Positions 8,699 through 14,986 of a stretch of DNA of 17,997 nucleotides are shown one piece after another. Source of the stretch: an uncultured Clostridia bacterium. Its GTDB lineage: Bacteria; Bacillota; Clostridia; Christensenellales; UBA1242. The DNA lies in NCBI GenBank assembly GCA_937891595.1, contig CALATF010000026.1:1-17997 (forward strand). The letters run 5' to 3'. The first letter of the stretch is position 1; each line of letters starts with the position of its first letter. The position numbers were made by a program, and so were the translations under genes. The notes below the pieces were generated by a model. It had not been told where the DNA came from and ran no database searches. It saw only the letters and a program-made list of their open reading frames with translations.

Positions 8699-9411
8699 TA
8701 ATTCATCCTTTGCCTTACAATTTCATATACCACCGCACTAGTAGCTGTTGAAACATTTAAAGAATTAACTTTACCAAACATAGGTAAAGATATAACTCCG
8801 TCACAAATTTGTTTAGTCAATCTGCCAACACCCTCACCTTCACTACCCATAACAATAGCAATATTTCCAGTAAGGTTAGCTTTAGAAATATTCTCTCCGT
8901 CAGCTTCGCAAGCATAAACCCATATATTTTCTTGCTTAAGTTTTTTAATAACTTCGTTTATATTTGTAACTTTAGAAATTTTAACATAATTAACAGCCCC
9001 ACAACTTGTTTTATAAACAGTTTCGTTTACGTTACAACTACGACGCGATTCTATTATAATCCCATCTACCCCTGCACATTCTGCAACCCTAATAATACTA
9101 CCAAAATTATGAGGGTCTTGAATATTATCAAGAATTAAAATAAAAGAATCTTTACCCTTTTTATTATTTAAAATATCTTCTAAAGAAGAATATTCAAAAT
9201 CTGTAACCTCAGCTACAAACCCTTGGTTATGTTCCGAAAGTTTATCTAAATTTTTCTTTTCAACAAAATCAAACCTAATACCTTTATTTTTGCAAAGTTC
9301 TATTATTTTTTTACTAAAATCATCATGTATAAGTTTAGAAATCATAACCCTATTAATTGTTTTACTAGAATTTAATGCTTCATAAACGCTGTTTTTCCCG
9401 CTAATAACCAT
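8698..9411 (-). CDS. rlmB: 23S rRNA 2'-O-ribose guanosine methyltransferase RlmB (SpoU/TrmH family)
   Basis: 237 residues. The N-terminal substrate-binding domain (about 1-75, starting ISGKNSVYEAL) precedes the trefoil-knot SPOUT domain. Motif 1 is LDNIQDPHNFGSIIRVA (94-110, Asn102 and Arg108), motif 2 IVMGSEGEG (186-194) and motif 3 ISLPMFGKVNSLNVSTA (207-223, Asn219). The family methylates a conserved guanosine in 23S rRNA (Gm2251 in E. coli) using S-adenosylmethionine. The ATG lies inside the 3' end of mrnC (11-base overlap) and its stop overlaps the sigH start by one base. The assignment to RlmB rather than another TrmH paralogue rests on the N-terminal domain and on linkage to mrnC. Confidence 0.93.
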   Translation of the reverse strand: MVISGKNSVYEALNSSKTINRVMISKLIHDDFSKKIIELCKNKGIRFDFVEKKNLDKLSEHNQGFVAEVTDFEYSSLEDILNNKKGKDSFILILDNIQDPHNFGSIIRVAECAGVDGIIIESRRSCNVNETVYKTSCGAVNYVKISKVTNINEVIKKLKQENIWVYACEADGENISKANLTGNIAIVMGSEGEGVGRLTKQICDGVISLPMFGKVNSLNVSTATSAVVYEIVRQRMN

Positions 9412-9838
9412 ATTGCTTCCTACCTTTTAAAAAATCTTCAGATAAAATATCAAACCACTCTTTAATTCTATTTAAATTACCTAGCAAATAATTATAACCT
9501 ATTATAGCTTCAAAACTAGTGGCCTTTTTATAATCAGCAAGCGGTGCATTTTTTGAAACGGTGTTCATTTTTGTATTCCTTGCACGTCTTGCTATATCTT
9601 TTTCTTCTTCAGTTAAAATTTCTTGCAATTTGTCTAAGGCTTGTGATTGATAAGTTGCCTTAACAAATTTTGTTGTTAACTTATGCAAATTATTGTTTTT
9701 AAAATGTGTTTTTTCACAAAAAAATTCTCTTACAAACAAAGTCCAAACAGCATCTCCTATAAATGCCAAGTTTAAAGGATTATTATCAACTACTTGCCCT
9801 TTTGTTAAATTGTTTAAAATTTTAATATCTTCATTCAT
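9401..9838 (-). CDS. mrnC: Mini-ribonuclease III MrnC
   Basis: 145 residues, matching the family (about 140). It is an RNase III catalytic domain without the double-stranded RNA-binding domain, known in Firmicutes for maturing 23S rRNA ends. Key features: NLAFIGDAVW (23-32, catalytic Asp29), RRARNTK (84-90), and YKKATSFEAIIGYNYL (103-118, second acidic residue Glu110). It is the first gene of the operon. The start is the only ATG before the catalytic motif and fits the family N-terminus. There is no Shine-Dalgarno sequence: only Ts and GT lie between the -10 box and the ATG, so the mRNA appears leaderless. The next gene overlaps by 11 bases. Confidence 0.93.
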   Translation of the reverse strand: MNEDIKILNNLTKGQVVDNNPLNLAFIGDAVWTLFVREFFCEKTHFKNNNLHKLTTKFVKATYQSQALDKLQEILTEEEKDIARRARNTKMNTVSKNAPLADYKKATSFEAIIGYNYLLGNLNRIKEWFDILSEDFLKGRKQYGY

Positions 9839-9846
9839 ACAAAAAA

Positions 9847-9855
9847 ATTATATCA
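9847..9855 (-). promoter_or_regulatory. Extended -10 promoter of the mrnC-rlmB-sigH-dnaX-ybaB-recR operon
   Basis: On the minus strand TGA-TATAAT (9855-9847) is a perfect -10 hexamer with the TGn extension. There is no -35 match at 17 bases (TTTTTT). Transcription would start near 9838-9840, at or within two bases of the mrnC ATG. Confidence 0.7.
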
Positions 9856-9961
9856 CATAATATAAAATAAAAAAAGATAATTTTTTCAAATTATCTAACA
9901 AGTGCTTTTATGAAAAACATTAACTTTTTAACAATTTATTTAATAAAAAGCATTTTTGAAA

Positions 9962-9991
9962 ATAAAAAAAGACGACTATTACTCGTCGTCT
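9962..9991 (-). terminator. Terminator of the DUF1292-like gene, overlapping its stop codon
   Basis: The arms AGACGAC (9970-9976) and GTCGTCT (9985-9991) enclose an 8-base loop. The TAA stop (9979-9981) lies in the loop. A run of Ts follows on the minus strand. The last codons of the gene therefore form one arm. Confidence 0.82.
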
Positions 9992-10275
9992 ATTCCTAAA
10001 ATTTTTCTAGCATCTTCTTCATTTTTAAAAAAAGGTCTAAGTTTGTTAAAAACAGCTTGTTTGTCTGGAAAAAATTTACGCAAAACTTCAACATGTTTTT
10101 TTTCGTCTTTAACAATAGTTACTTTGTTTTTGTCTAATATTCCTGCAACAATTAAATAAGGCTCTTCCCTTTGCAATAGCAATAAATAAGTTGTTTCTTC
10201 TTCTTTAAATCTATCAACTTCAAAAAAAGAAATATCATCGCCAAAACTAAATACTTTGTATAGCTTTTCTTCCAT
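9979..10275 (-). CDS. Small DUF1292-like (YrzB-type) protein
   Basis: 98 residues from the ATG at 10275, which has AAAGGT about ten bases upstream. A longer frame from GTG at 10302 has no ribosome binding site, so I reject it. The sequence begins MEEKLYKVFSFGDDISFFEV and continues with DRFKEEETTYLLLLQ and EPYLIVAGILDKNKVTIV, alternating beta strands with a charged C-terminus (ARKILGIDDE). This resembles the DUF1292 pattern of short acidic proteins that carry a field/value-like beta core, common in Firmicutes and of unknown function. The family call is by pattern only and moderately sure. It has its own terminator and lies 123 bases after the upstream membrane-protein gene, so it may be co-transcribed with it. 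Confidence 0.75.
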   Translation of the reverse strand: MEEKLYKVFSFGDDISFFEVDRFKEEETTYLLLLQREEPYLIVAGILDKNKVTIVKDEKKHVEVLRKFFPDKQAVFNKLRPFFKNEEDARKILGIDDE

Positions 10276-10398
10276 ATATTTACTACCTTTTAAATAACTC
10301 ACAATAAGTCTGACAAATTTTTAAATAAAAGTCTACTTTTTAACGAATGTTTTTTATATTAACAAAATTTTTAAGTAAAAAGATATTTGTTAAGAACT

Positions 10399-11088
10399 TT
10401 ATTCTTCAAGCACAACAGCTTCTAAAATACTATCTGAACTTGGGTTATGTAAAGATGTCTTTTCATCCAATTTTATTTCATTAGCCTTATCTTTGTTGGC
10501 CATTTTATCATTTTCAAAATTCAAAATGCCAACTGAATCAGGTTCCAACCCGCAGTTACTTAAGACAGCTTCTTCACATTCTTCTTCTCTTGGTATAATA
10601 ACAACAATATCTTTATCTAAATCGTTTTGAATTGATGATAATTTAGCATTTGCTTTAACCTCAGAAGCTATAGTTTCAGCATTTTTATCAGCTAAAGTTG
10701 CCATATCTCTAAAAGTGCTAACTATTTGATTTCTATCTGATTTTAATTGTTTTAATTCACTTTTTAAGCTTTGTAATTTGTTGCTAGTTTTTGTTTTAAG
10801 CCAGTCAAAACCAAAATAACCAGCATAAGAAATTAATGTAGTAAGCCCCATTATTTTTAAGCTATTGTCTTGTTCTACACCAGTAAAATGTTCTATAGCA
10901 GAAACACCGGCAACATAAATAATAGGCGCAGCCAAAGATAAACCAGACAAATGCCCAAAACTATCTTTTGTAGACTCTAAAAACATTATATCTGCTTTTA
11001 CATCATCTATATTACTTTTATTCTCCTCAAGTGAATTAATTAAATTGTTTACATTTTTAATATTATCTCTCATTTTTACCCCGAACAT
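10399..11088 (-). CDS. Unknown two-helix membrane protein with coiled coils and acidic tail
   Basis: I do not recognise a family. The 229-residue frame has a heptad-like charged helix (about 8-42), a hydrophobic segment at 47-66 (LSGLSLAAPIIYVAGVSAIE), a second at 78-96 (KIMGLTTLISYAGYFGFDWL), a Lys/Leu/Ser-rich coiled coil at 100-128, and an acidic, probably disordered tail from about 165 ending AVVLEE. Both ends are predicted to lie inside the cell. There is no signal peptide. The start is uncertain: ATG at 11088 has no ribosome binding site, while ATG at 11073 (224 residues) has GGGGT four bases upstream and may be the true one. A good promoter precedes it. The layout is strikingly like the next gene upstream (11283-12053), though primary sequence similarity is not obvious. 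Confidence 0.8.
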   Translation of the reverse strand: MFGVKMRDNIKNVNNLINSLEENKSNIDDVKADIMFLESTKDSFGHLSGLSLAAPIIYVAGVSAIEHFTGVEQDNSLKIMGLTTLISYAGYFGFDWLKTKTSNKLQSLKSELKQLKSDRNQIVSTFRDMATLADKNAETIASEVKANAKLSSIQNDLDKDIVVIIPREEECEEAVLSNCGLEPDSVGILNFENDKMANKDKANEIKLDEKTSLHNPSSDSILEAVVLEE

Positions 11089-11156
11089 ATGAATAATATA
11101 TTATTAATAAAAATTAACGTTTACAAATCTTCATAAATTTTTGTAAAACCGAAAAA

Positions 11157-11185
11157 ATTCTAACATAAAAAATTAAAACTTTCAA
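11157..11185 (-). promoter_or_regulatory. Sigma-A promoter for the two-helix membrane protein gene at 10399
   Basis: The minus strand has TTGAAA (11185-11180), a 17-base spacer, and TAGAAT (11162-11157) preceded by the TGn extension. A start near 11150 gives a leader of about 60-75 bases. Confidence 0.7.
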
Positions 11186-11228
11186 TGCCTCATTAATAAA
11201 ATATTAATTTTAATAATTTTTTATTAAA

Positions 11229-11259
11229 AAAAAGTTAAGGAATGCATCCTTAACTTTTT
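11229..11259 (-). terminator. Terminator of the gene at 11283
   Basis: The arms AAAAAGTTAAGGA (11229-11241) and TCCTTAACTTTTT (11247-11259) pair over 13 bases around loop ATGCA. A run of Ts follows on the minus strand. It separates this gene from the promoter at 11157-11185. Confidence 0.9.
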
Positions 11260-11282
11260 AATTTTCATTAATTTTATATGTT

Positions 11283-12053
11283 TTATTCTTCTGGAGTAAA
11301 ATCTACGTTAGTGTCTGCTCCACCTTCAGAAATAAGGTCGGAACCAGCATTATTTTGATTATTGCTACAAACTCCATATGTCTTTTTTAAATCTTCTAAC
11401 CATTGTTTATCAACATCTGTTGATTTGTCGCCAGTATTATCTTCTGCTTTATCTGAAATTAAAGAAGCCTTAGTTTCAACTGTTTCAAATGCAGAAGTTT
11501 TAAAACAATCTGGAATGTTAGAGTCAGCGTCCCCAAAAGCACTTTTAACTTCAATAACAGGATTTTCTTTCCTTATATTTTCCAAAGCCTGTTCATCAAC
11601 AACCTTTCCCTGATAATTATATCCAGGCATTTTTTTAATTTCTTCTGACCTTTTTTCTCTTATTAAATCATTTCTTTTATTTTGTAAGAAAGATGTGCGA
11701 TCATCAGCCCTATGCTTTTGTTCAAATAACTTAGAACCTATATTCCAAATAGTAGAACCTAAAATCGAAGCACCTATACCAGCTGCAGCACCAATTGCAG
11801 CATTTAACTCTGTTCCCGGAGGGGCAGGTTCAACACCAAGTTCAAGCACAGCATCATAATTCATTACAGTAAGAACAAGTTCTCCACCTTTAACAACTGT
11901 TGTTAACACACCAGCACACGTCAACGTTTTGCCAAGAGTTTCATATACCTTTCCCCACATACCTTTTTTGTTAGCTTCTTTTCTCGACAAAGCAATACTA
12001 TCGCTATACATATTTATTTGGGCTTCTCTATCAAAATTTTGTTTCTTCCCCAT
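11283..12053 (-). CDS. Unknown two-helix membrane protein with acidic C-terminal tail
   Basis: No family is recognised. 256 residues: a charged N-terminal 39 residues (MGKKQNFDREAQINMY...), a hydrophobic segment at about 40-64 (LTCAGVLTTVVKGGELVLTV), a short loop with GVEPAPPG, and a second, Gly/Ala-rich segment at 84-108 (NAAIGAAAGIGASILGSTIW) with GxxxG-type spacing. A basic helix follows (111-142, EQKHRADDR...EKRSEEIKK), then an acidic, low-complexity tail ending DFTPEE. A cytoplasmic hairpin topology is likely. The ATG at 12053 has AAGGAGAT nine bases upstream. It has its own promoter and terminator, so it is monocistronic. It could be a small envelope, stress or nanocompartment-type protein; nothing in the sequence decides. 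Confidence 0.85.
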   Translation of the reverse strand: MGKKQNFDREAQINMYSDSIALSRKEANKKGMWGKVYETLGKTLTCAGVLTTVVKGGELVLTVMNYDAVLELGVEPAPPGTELNAAIGAAAGIGASILGSTIWNIGSKLFEQKHRADDRTSFLQNKRNDLIREKRSEEIKKMPGYNYQGKVVDEQALENIRKENPVIEVKSAFGDADSNIPDCFKTSAFETVETKASLISDKAEDNTGDKSTDVDKQWLEDLKKTYGVCSNNQNNAGSDLISEGGADTNVDFTPEE

Positions 12054-12084
12054 AACTAAGAAATCTCCTTATTTATTTAACCCA

Positions 12085-12113
12085 AATATACCACAAAACC
12101 AGTAAACATTCAA
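12085..12113 (-). promoter_or_regulatory. Sigma-A promoter for the gene at 11283
   Basis: The minus strand has TTGAAT (12113-12108), a 17-base spacer and TATATT (12090-12085) with a TGG extension just before it. The ribosome binding site AAGGAGAT follows about 15 bases downstream. Confidence 0.68.
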
Positions 12114-12198
12114 CCATTATTTAAATTTTTGTGTTTTTTGCCTAAATAATACTAAAGAGATAAAAATAAAACAAACAAAACAATTTAATTAGAATTTT

Positions 12199-12240
12199 AA
12201 TTTTCATAAGTTAAAAATGTATTTACAACTTATTAAAATT
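12199..12240 (-). terminator. Possible weak terminator after the cwlD-like gene
   Basis: The arms at 12199-12212 and 12227-12240 pair at 13 of 14 positions around a 14-base loop. They contain almost only A and T, and no clean T-run follows on the minus strand. It is the only sizeable hairpin downstream of the amidase gene. Confidence 0.35.
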
Positions 12241-12261
12241 TACAACCTTTATAAATCTTAT

Positions 12262-12957
12262 TTAAAAACTTCCCTTATTTAAATAGCTAACAATTCCAGA
12301 TAAAATACCATAACAAACTTTGTTTTGATAATTCTTATCTTGTAATAAAAGTTCCTCTTCATTATTACTTAAATAGCCACACTCTATAAGCACTGCAGGA
12401 ATATCTGTGCAATTTACAATATAATAATCTCCCACTTTACTAGTTTTTTTAGCATACTCTAAATTACAAGCTAGTTGACTTTGAACACAATCGGCAAAAT
12501 TTTTCCCCTCGTCATTATTTAATTTATAAAAAACTTGAGCCCCTCTAGCTGAACTATTAACAAAACTATTCATATGAATAGAAACAACTAAAGTAGGATT
12601 GTACTTTTCAATTATAGCTTTTCTCGCCGACATATCACTGCGTTTTAAATTTTTTGCACTACTATCATAAAGCCCCTTATTATTATTTCTAGTTAAAACA
12701 CTACTAATGTTCATTTGTTTTAGTTGGTTGGCTAAATTCTTTGCATATATTAAATTTAAGTCGCTTTCTGTTACACCACTAACCTTACCAACACTTCCTC
12801 CGTCAATACCACCATGCCCTGCATCAATTAAAACAACGGGACATAAGTTTGGCTTTGCTACAACACTTTTCACACCAAAATAAACCCCCATACCACAAAA
12901 TAACAATAAAATACAAATAAAACTAATAATAGTTTTTTTCTTAATAACAAAAAACAT
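12262..12957 (-). CDS. cwlD: N-acetylmuramoyl-L-alanine amidase (Amidase_3), CwlD-like
   Basis: 231 residues, close to CwlD (about 237). A single N-terminal membrane anchor or signal segment (9-29, TIISFICILLLFCGMGVYF) follows the basic start KKK. The rest is one Amidase_3 domain, which cleaves the bond between N-acetylmuramate and the peptide in cell-wall peptidoglycan. Zinc and catalytic residues are present: His48 in DAGHGG, Glu64, His128 in SIHMNS, and Glu192 in IECGYLSN. There is no separate wall-binding domain. CwlD in spore formers makes the stripped muramate needed for muramic-delta-lactam in the spore cortex. The length, lack of extra domains and possible sigma-E promoter support that role, but a vegetative amidase remains possible. 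The ATG has AGGAG six bases upstream. Confidence 0.85.
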   Translation of the reverse strand: MFFVIKKKTIISFICILLLFCGMGVYFGVKSVVAKPNLCPVVLIDAGHGGIDGGSVGKVSGVTESDLNLIYAKNLANQLKQMNISSVLTRNNNKGLYDSSAKNLKRSDMSARKAIIEKYNPTLVVSIHMNSFVNSSARGAQVFYKLNNDEGKNFADCVQSQLACNLEYAKKTSKVGDYYIVNCTDIPAVLIECGYLSNNEEELLLQDKNYQNKVCYGILSGIVSYLNKGSF

Positions 12958-12973
12958 AATATGCTCCTAATTT

Positions 12974-13003
12974 ATTGTATTTTATACTTTAATAAAATAG
13001 GAC
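12974..13003 (-). promoter_or_regulatory. Candidate sigma-E (mother-cell) promoter for the cwlD-like gene
   Basis: On the minus strand GTCCTATT (13003-12996), 14 bases, then AATACAAT (12981-12974). Each element differs at one position from the B. subtilis sigma-E pattern as I recall it (GTCATATT and CATACAAT). No good sigma-A pair is present: a TTGACA at 13026-13031 lacks a -10. The start would fall at the AGGAG, leaving a leader of only about 11 bases, which is a weak point. Confidence 0.42.
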
Positions 13004-13056
13004 TTTTTCTTGTTTTTTTATTTTTTGTCAATTTTAACAAATAAAAGCAACAAACA

Positions 13057-13085
13057 TTGACTAAAAGTAAATTATGTGATATATT
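13057..13085 (+). promoter_or_regulatory. Strong sigma-A promoter for the plus-strand acidic protein gene
   Basis: TTGACT (13057-13062), 17-base spacer, TATATT (13080-13085) with a TGA extension at 13077-13079. AGAGG follows at 13101-13105. Its extended -10 shares the 13-mer ATTATGTGATATA with the mrnC promoter. Confidence 0.8.
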
Positions 13086-13114
13086 AAAGAAAATAAAAAG
13101 AGAGGTAAACATTT

Positions 13115-13555
13115 ATGACTGAAAATAAAGATATAAAAGATTTATATGAAAAAATTGCAAAAGAAGACTACGATTTAAATAAACCTAACTTTATTATTCC
13201 TACATCTAATAATCCTGATTTTACTGAGTTTGAATCTCCTGAATTCAAAGCAATGGTGGAATATTTTAAAACACCTATTACTGAAGTAACACCAGAACAA
13301 ATTCCTGAAGTAACACCAAAACAAATTGCAGAAACTATAATAGCAATTAAAGAAGAAACTGGACATGAAATAAAACCAGATTATTCTGATAAAGTAAATG
13401 AAAATATGACACCTGAAGAAATTAAGGAACAACTTATAAAAAATGATGATAGACATTCTCCTAACAATTCTTTATTATCCCCAGAAAGTCAATTAAAAGA
13501 AGCTCCTACATTTGACTCTAATGGTTCAGCAAGTTCTTCAGAACAGCAAATTTGA
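13115..13555 (+). CDS. Small acidic, probably disordered protein of unknown function
   Basis: 146 residues, the only plus-strand gene in the window. I recognise no family. It is rich in Glu, Lys, Pro, Thr and Asn with no signal peptide or membrane segment, so it is cytoplasmic. It contains an imperfect tandem repeat EVTPEQIP/EVTPKQIA at about 57-72, encoded by a 24-base DNA duplication, and a related MTPEEIKEQL at 98-107. The tail is Ser/Gln-rich. The coding call rests on a strong promoter, the ribosome binding site AGAGG nine bases before ATG, codon bias like the neighbours, and a strong terminator. A second frame just after the TGA encodes a plausible continuing tail (to 13601), so the last residues may reflect a recent frameshift. 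Confidence 0.78.
   Translation: MTENKDIKDLYEKIAKEDYDLNKPNFIIPTSNNPDFTEFESPEFKAMVEYFKTPITEVTPEQIPEVTPKQIAETIIAIKEETGHEIKPDYSDKVNENMTPEEIKEQLIKNDDRHSPNNSLLSPESQLKEAPTFDSNGSASSSEQQI
13281..13327 (+). repeat. 24-bp tandem duplication inside the acidic protein gene
   Basis: Two units of period 24 (13281-13303 and 13305-13327) match at 22 of 23 positions, the only difference being G versus A. They encode EVTPEQI and EVTPKQI. The near identity suggests a recent duplication. Confidence 0.85.
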
Positions 13556-13630
13556 TTTTCCAACCACTCCAGCTACAAATTTTGACCCAACTCAAAATTA
13601 ATCAAAACGCCTTAAAAAATATGTGTATCT

Positions 13631-13667
13631 AAAACCCTACAAATAAAATCATTTGTAGGGTTTTTTA
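13631..13667 (+). terminator. Terminator of the plus-strand acidic protein gene
   Basis: Perfect 14-base arms AAAACCCTACAAAT (13631-13644) and ATTTGTAGGGTTTT (13651-13664) enclose loop AAAATC, with Ts continuing past the stem. It lies 30 bases beyond the alternative frame's stop. Confidence 0.9.
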
Positions 13668-13703
13668 TATCAATAGAACTTTATAAATTTATAATATTTT
13701 GCT

Positions 13704-13746
13704 ACAAAACAAAAAAACACGCCAAATTTAATTTTTAACGTGTTTT
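13704..13746 (-). terminator. Terminator of tsaD
   Basis: The arms AAAACACG (13714-13721) and CGTGTTTT (13739-13746) enclose a 17-base loop. On the minus strand seven Ts run out of the second arm. It is separate from the plus-strand terminator 50 bases away, so the two convergent genes each have their own. Confidence 0.75.
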
Positions 13747-13798
13747 AAAATTTAAATACTTTAAAATATTTTATTTAAACAATAAATGTATTTATCAT

Positions 13799-14851
13799 TT
13801 AAATTTCAATATTTGAAACTGCATCTAAGTTAAGGTCGCTTAAGCCAACATCATTCATTAAATTAAAATACCCAAGGCTTGCTATCATTGCAGCATTGTC
13901 TGTGCAAAGTTTAAGCGATGGCATATACACGCTTACACCCTCTTTTTCGCCCCTTTCTAAAAGTTTTTGCCTTAAATAACTATTAGCACTTACACCGCCA
14001 GCAACACAAAGTTTTTTGTAGTTATACTTTTTGCAAGCCCTAATAGTTTTTTCTACAAGTCCATCAACCGCTTGAGCTTGAAAAGAAGCACAAATATCGT
14101 TAATAGGTATTTCTTTGCCTTTTTGGTTAAGGCTATTAACAAAATTGATTACAGCTGTTTTTAAGCCACTAAAACTACTATCAAAAGTGTTTTTTAATGC
14201 ATCTTTAACAAATTTTATATTGTTTTTACCTTCTTTAGAGCATTTATCTACTTTTGGCCCTCCAGGATAACCCAACCCTATTACACGAGCCACTTTATCA
14301 TAAGCTTCGCCTATAGCATCATCTAAAGTACTGCCTATAAGTTTTTGATTAACATAATCTTGAACTTCTACAATGGCCGTGTGTCCACCACTTACAACAA
14401 GACCTATAAAAGGTGGTTGTAAGTCTTTGTGTTCAATATAATTTGCACTCATATGACCTTTAATATGGTTAACTGCAATAAGTGGTTTATTTAATGCATA
14501 GGCTAAAGACTTTGCAAAACTAACCCCTACCATAAGAGCACCTATTAAGCCAGCACCATAAGTAACAGCAATGGCATCTATATCATTTAAAGTAACACCC
14601 GCTTCGTTAAGAGAGGTTTGCAAAACATTATTAATAGCTTCTACATGGTTTCTTGAAGCCACTTCAGGAACAACCCCACCAAAACGAGTATGAATATCTA
14701 TTTGCGTAGCAACAGTGTTAGATAAAACTTCTCTGCCATTTTTTACAACAGCTATTGAAGTTTCATCACAGCTAGATTCTATGCCAAGAATTAACACTTC
14801 TTGCTTTGTTTTAAGTTGTTCGCATATCCTTTTCATTTCTTCTATGTACAT
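13799..14851 (-). CDS. tsaD: tRNA N6-threonylcarbamoyladenosine transferase TsaD
   Basis: 350 residues; the family is usually about 335-345. With TsaB and TsaE it transfers threonylcarbamoyl to A37 of ANN-decoding tRNAs. The ASKHA-fold signatures are clear: LGIESSCDETSIAVV (22-36), RFGGVVPEVASRNHVEAI (56-73), and the metal ligands His129 and His133 in NHIKGHMSAN. Then come VVSGGHTAIV (152-161), DDAIGEAYDKVARVIGLGYPGG (177-198), FSGLKTAV (227-234), and CTDNAAMIA (316-324) with metal-binding Asp318. Some 18 residues precede the usual start, and only a weak GGA lies before the ATG at 14851, so the true start may be internal. It lies 135 bases after prfB with no clear terminator between, so readthrough from prfB is possible. 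Confidence 0.95.
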   Translation of the reverse strand: MYIEEMKRICEQLKTKQEVLILGIESSCDETSIAVVKNGREVLSNTVATQIDIHTRFGGVVPEVASRNHVEAINNVLQTSLNEAGVTLNDIDAIAVTYGAGLIGALMVGVSFAKSLAYALNKPLIAVNHIKGHMSANYIEHKDLQPPFIGLVVSGGHTAIVEVQDYVNQKLIGSTLDDAIGEAYDKVARVIGLGYPGGPKVDKCSKEGKNNIKFVKDALKNTFDSSFSGLKTAVINFVNSLNQKGKEIPINDICASFQAQAVDGLVEKTIRACKKYNYKKLCVAGGVSANSYLRQKLLERGEKEGVSVYMPSLKLCTDNAAMIASLGYFNLMNDVGLSDLNLDAVSNIEI

Positions 14852-14986
14852 TTTAATTTTTCCAAACTTTTAATTTTTAAGATTTTTATTAAAAAACAAA
14901 ATATTTATATATCATTTAAAAAATTAAAAATGAAAATAACTAAATTGTTTTTATTTTTCAATTTATTTTACAACTATTTAACAAAA

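Noticed and set aside
9979..10302. Longer DUF1292-like protein from GTG at 10302
   Set aside because: No ribosome binding site before GTG; ATG at 10275 has AAAGGT and gives the family-like N-terminus MEEKLYKV.
10359..10393. Inverted repeat TTAACAAA/TTTGTTAA after the gene at 10399 as a terminator
   Set aside because: Only 8 A/T-rich pairs around a 19-base loop and no T-run on the minus strand; likely chance.
13026..13031. TTGACA on the minus strand as -35 for the cwlD-like gene
   Set aside because: At 17 bases the -10 position reads AAAAAG; no usable -10 at 16-18 bases.
13175..13456. Minus-strand 93-codon frame opposite the acidic protein gene
   Set aside because: Phe/Cys/Ile/Arg-rich antisense shadow with no start signals; the plus-strand frame has promoter, ribosome binding site and terminator.
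14852..14986. Terminator or promoter between prfB and tsaD
   Set aside because: Only a 6-bp A/T hairpin (AAATTG/CAATTT) and a TGATATATAAA with a poor -35; neither is good enough to call.
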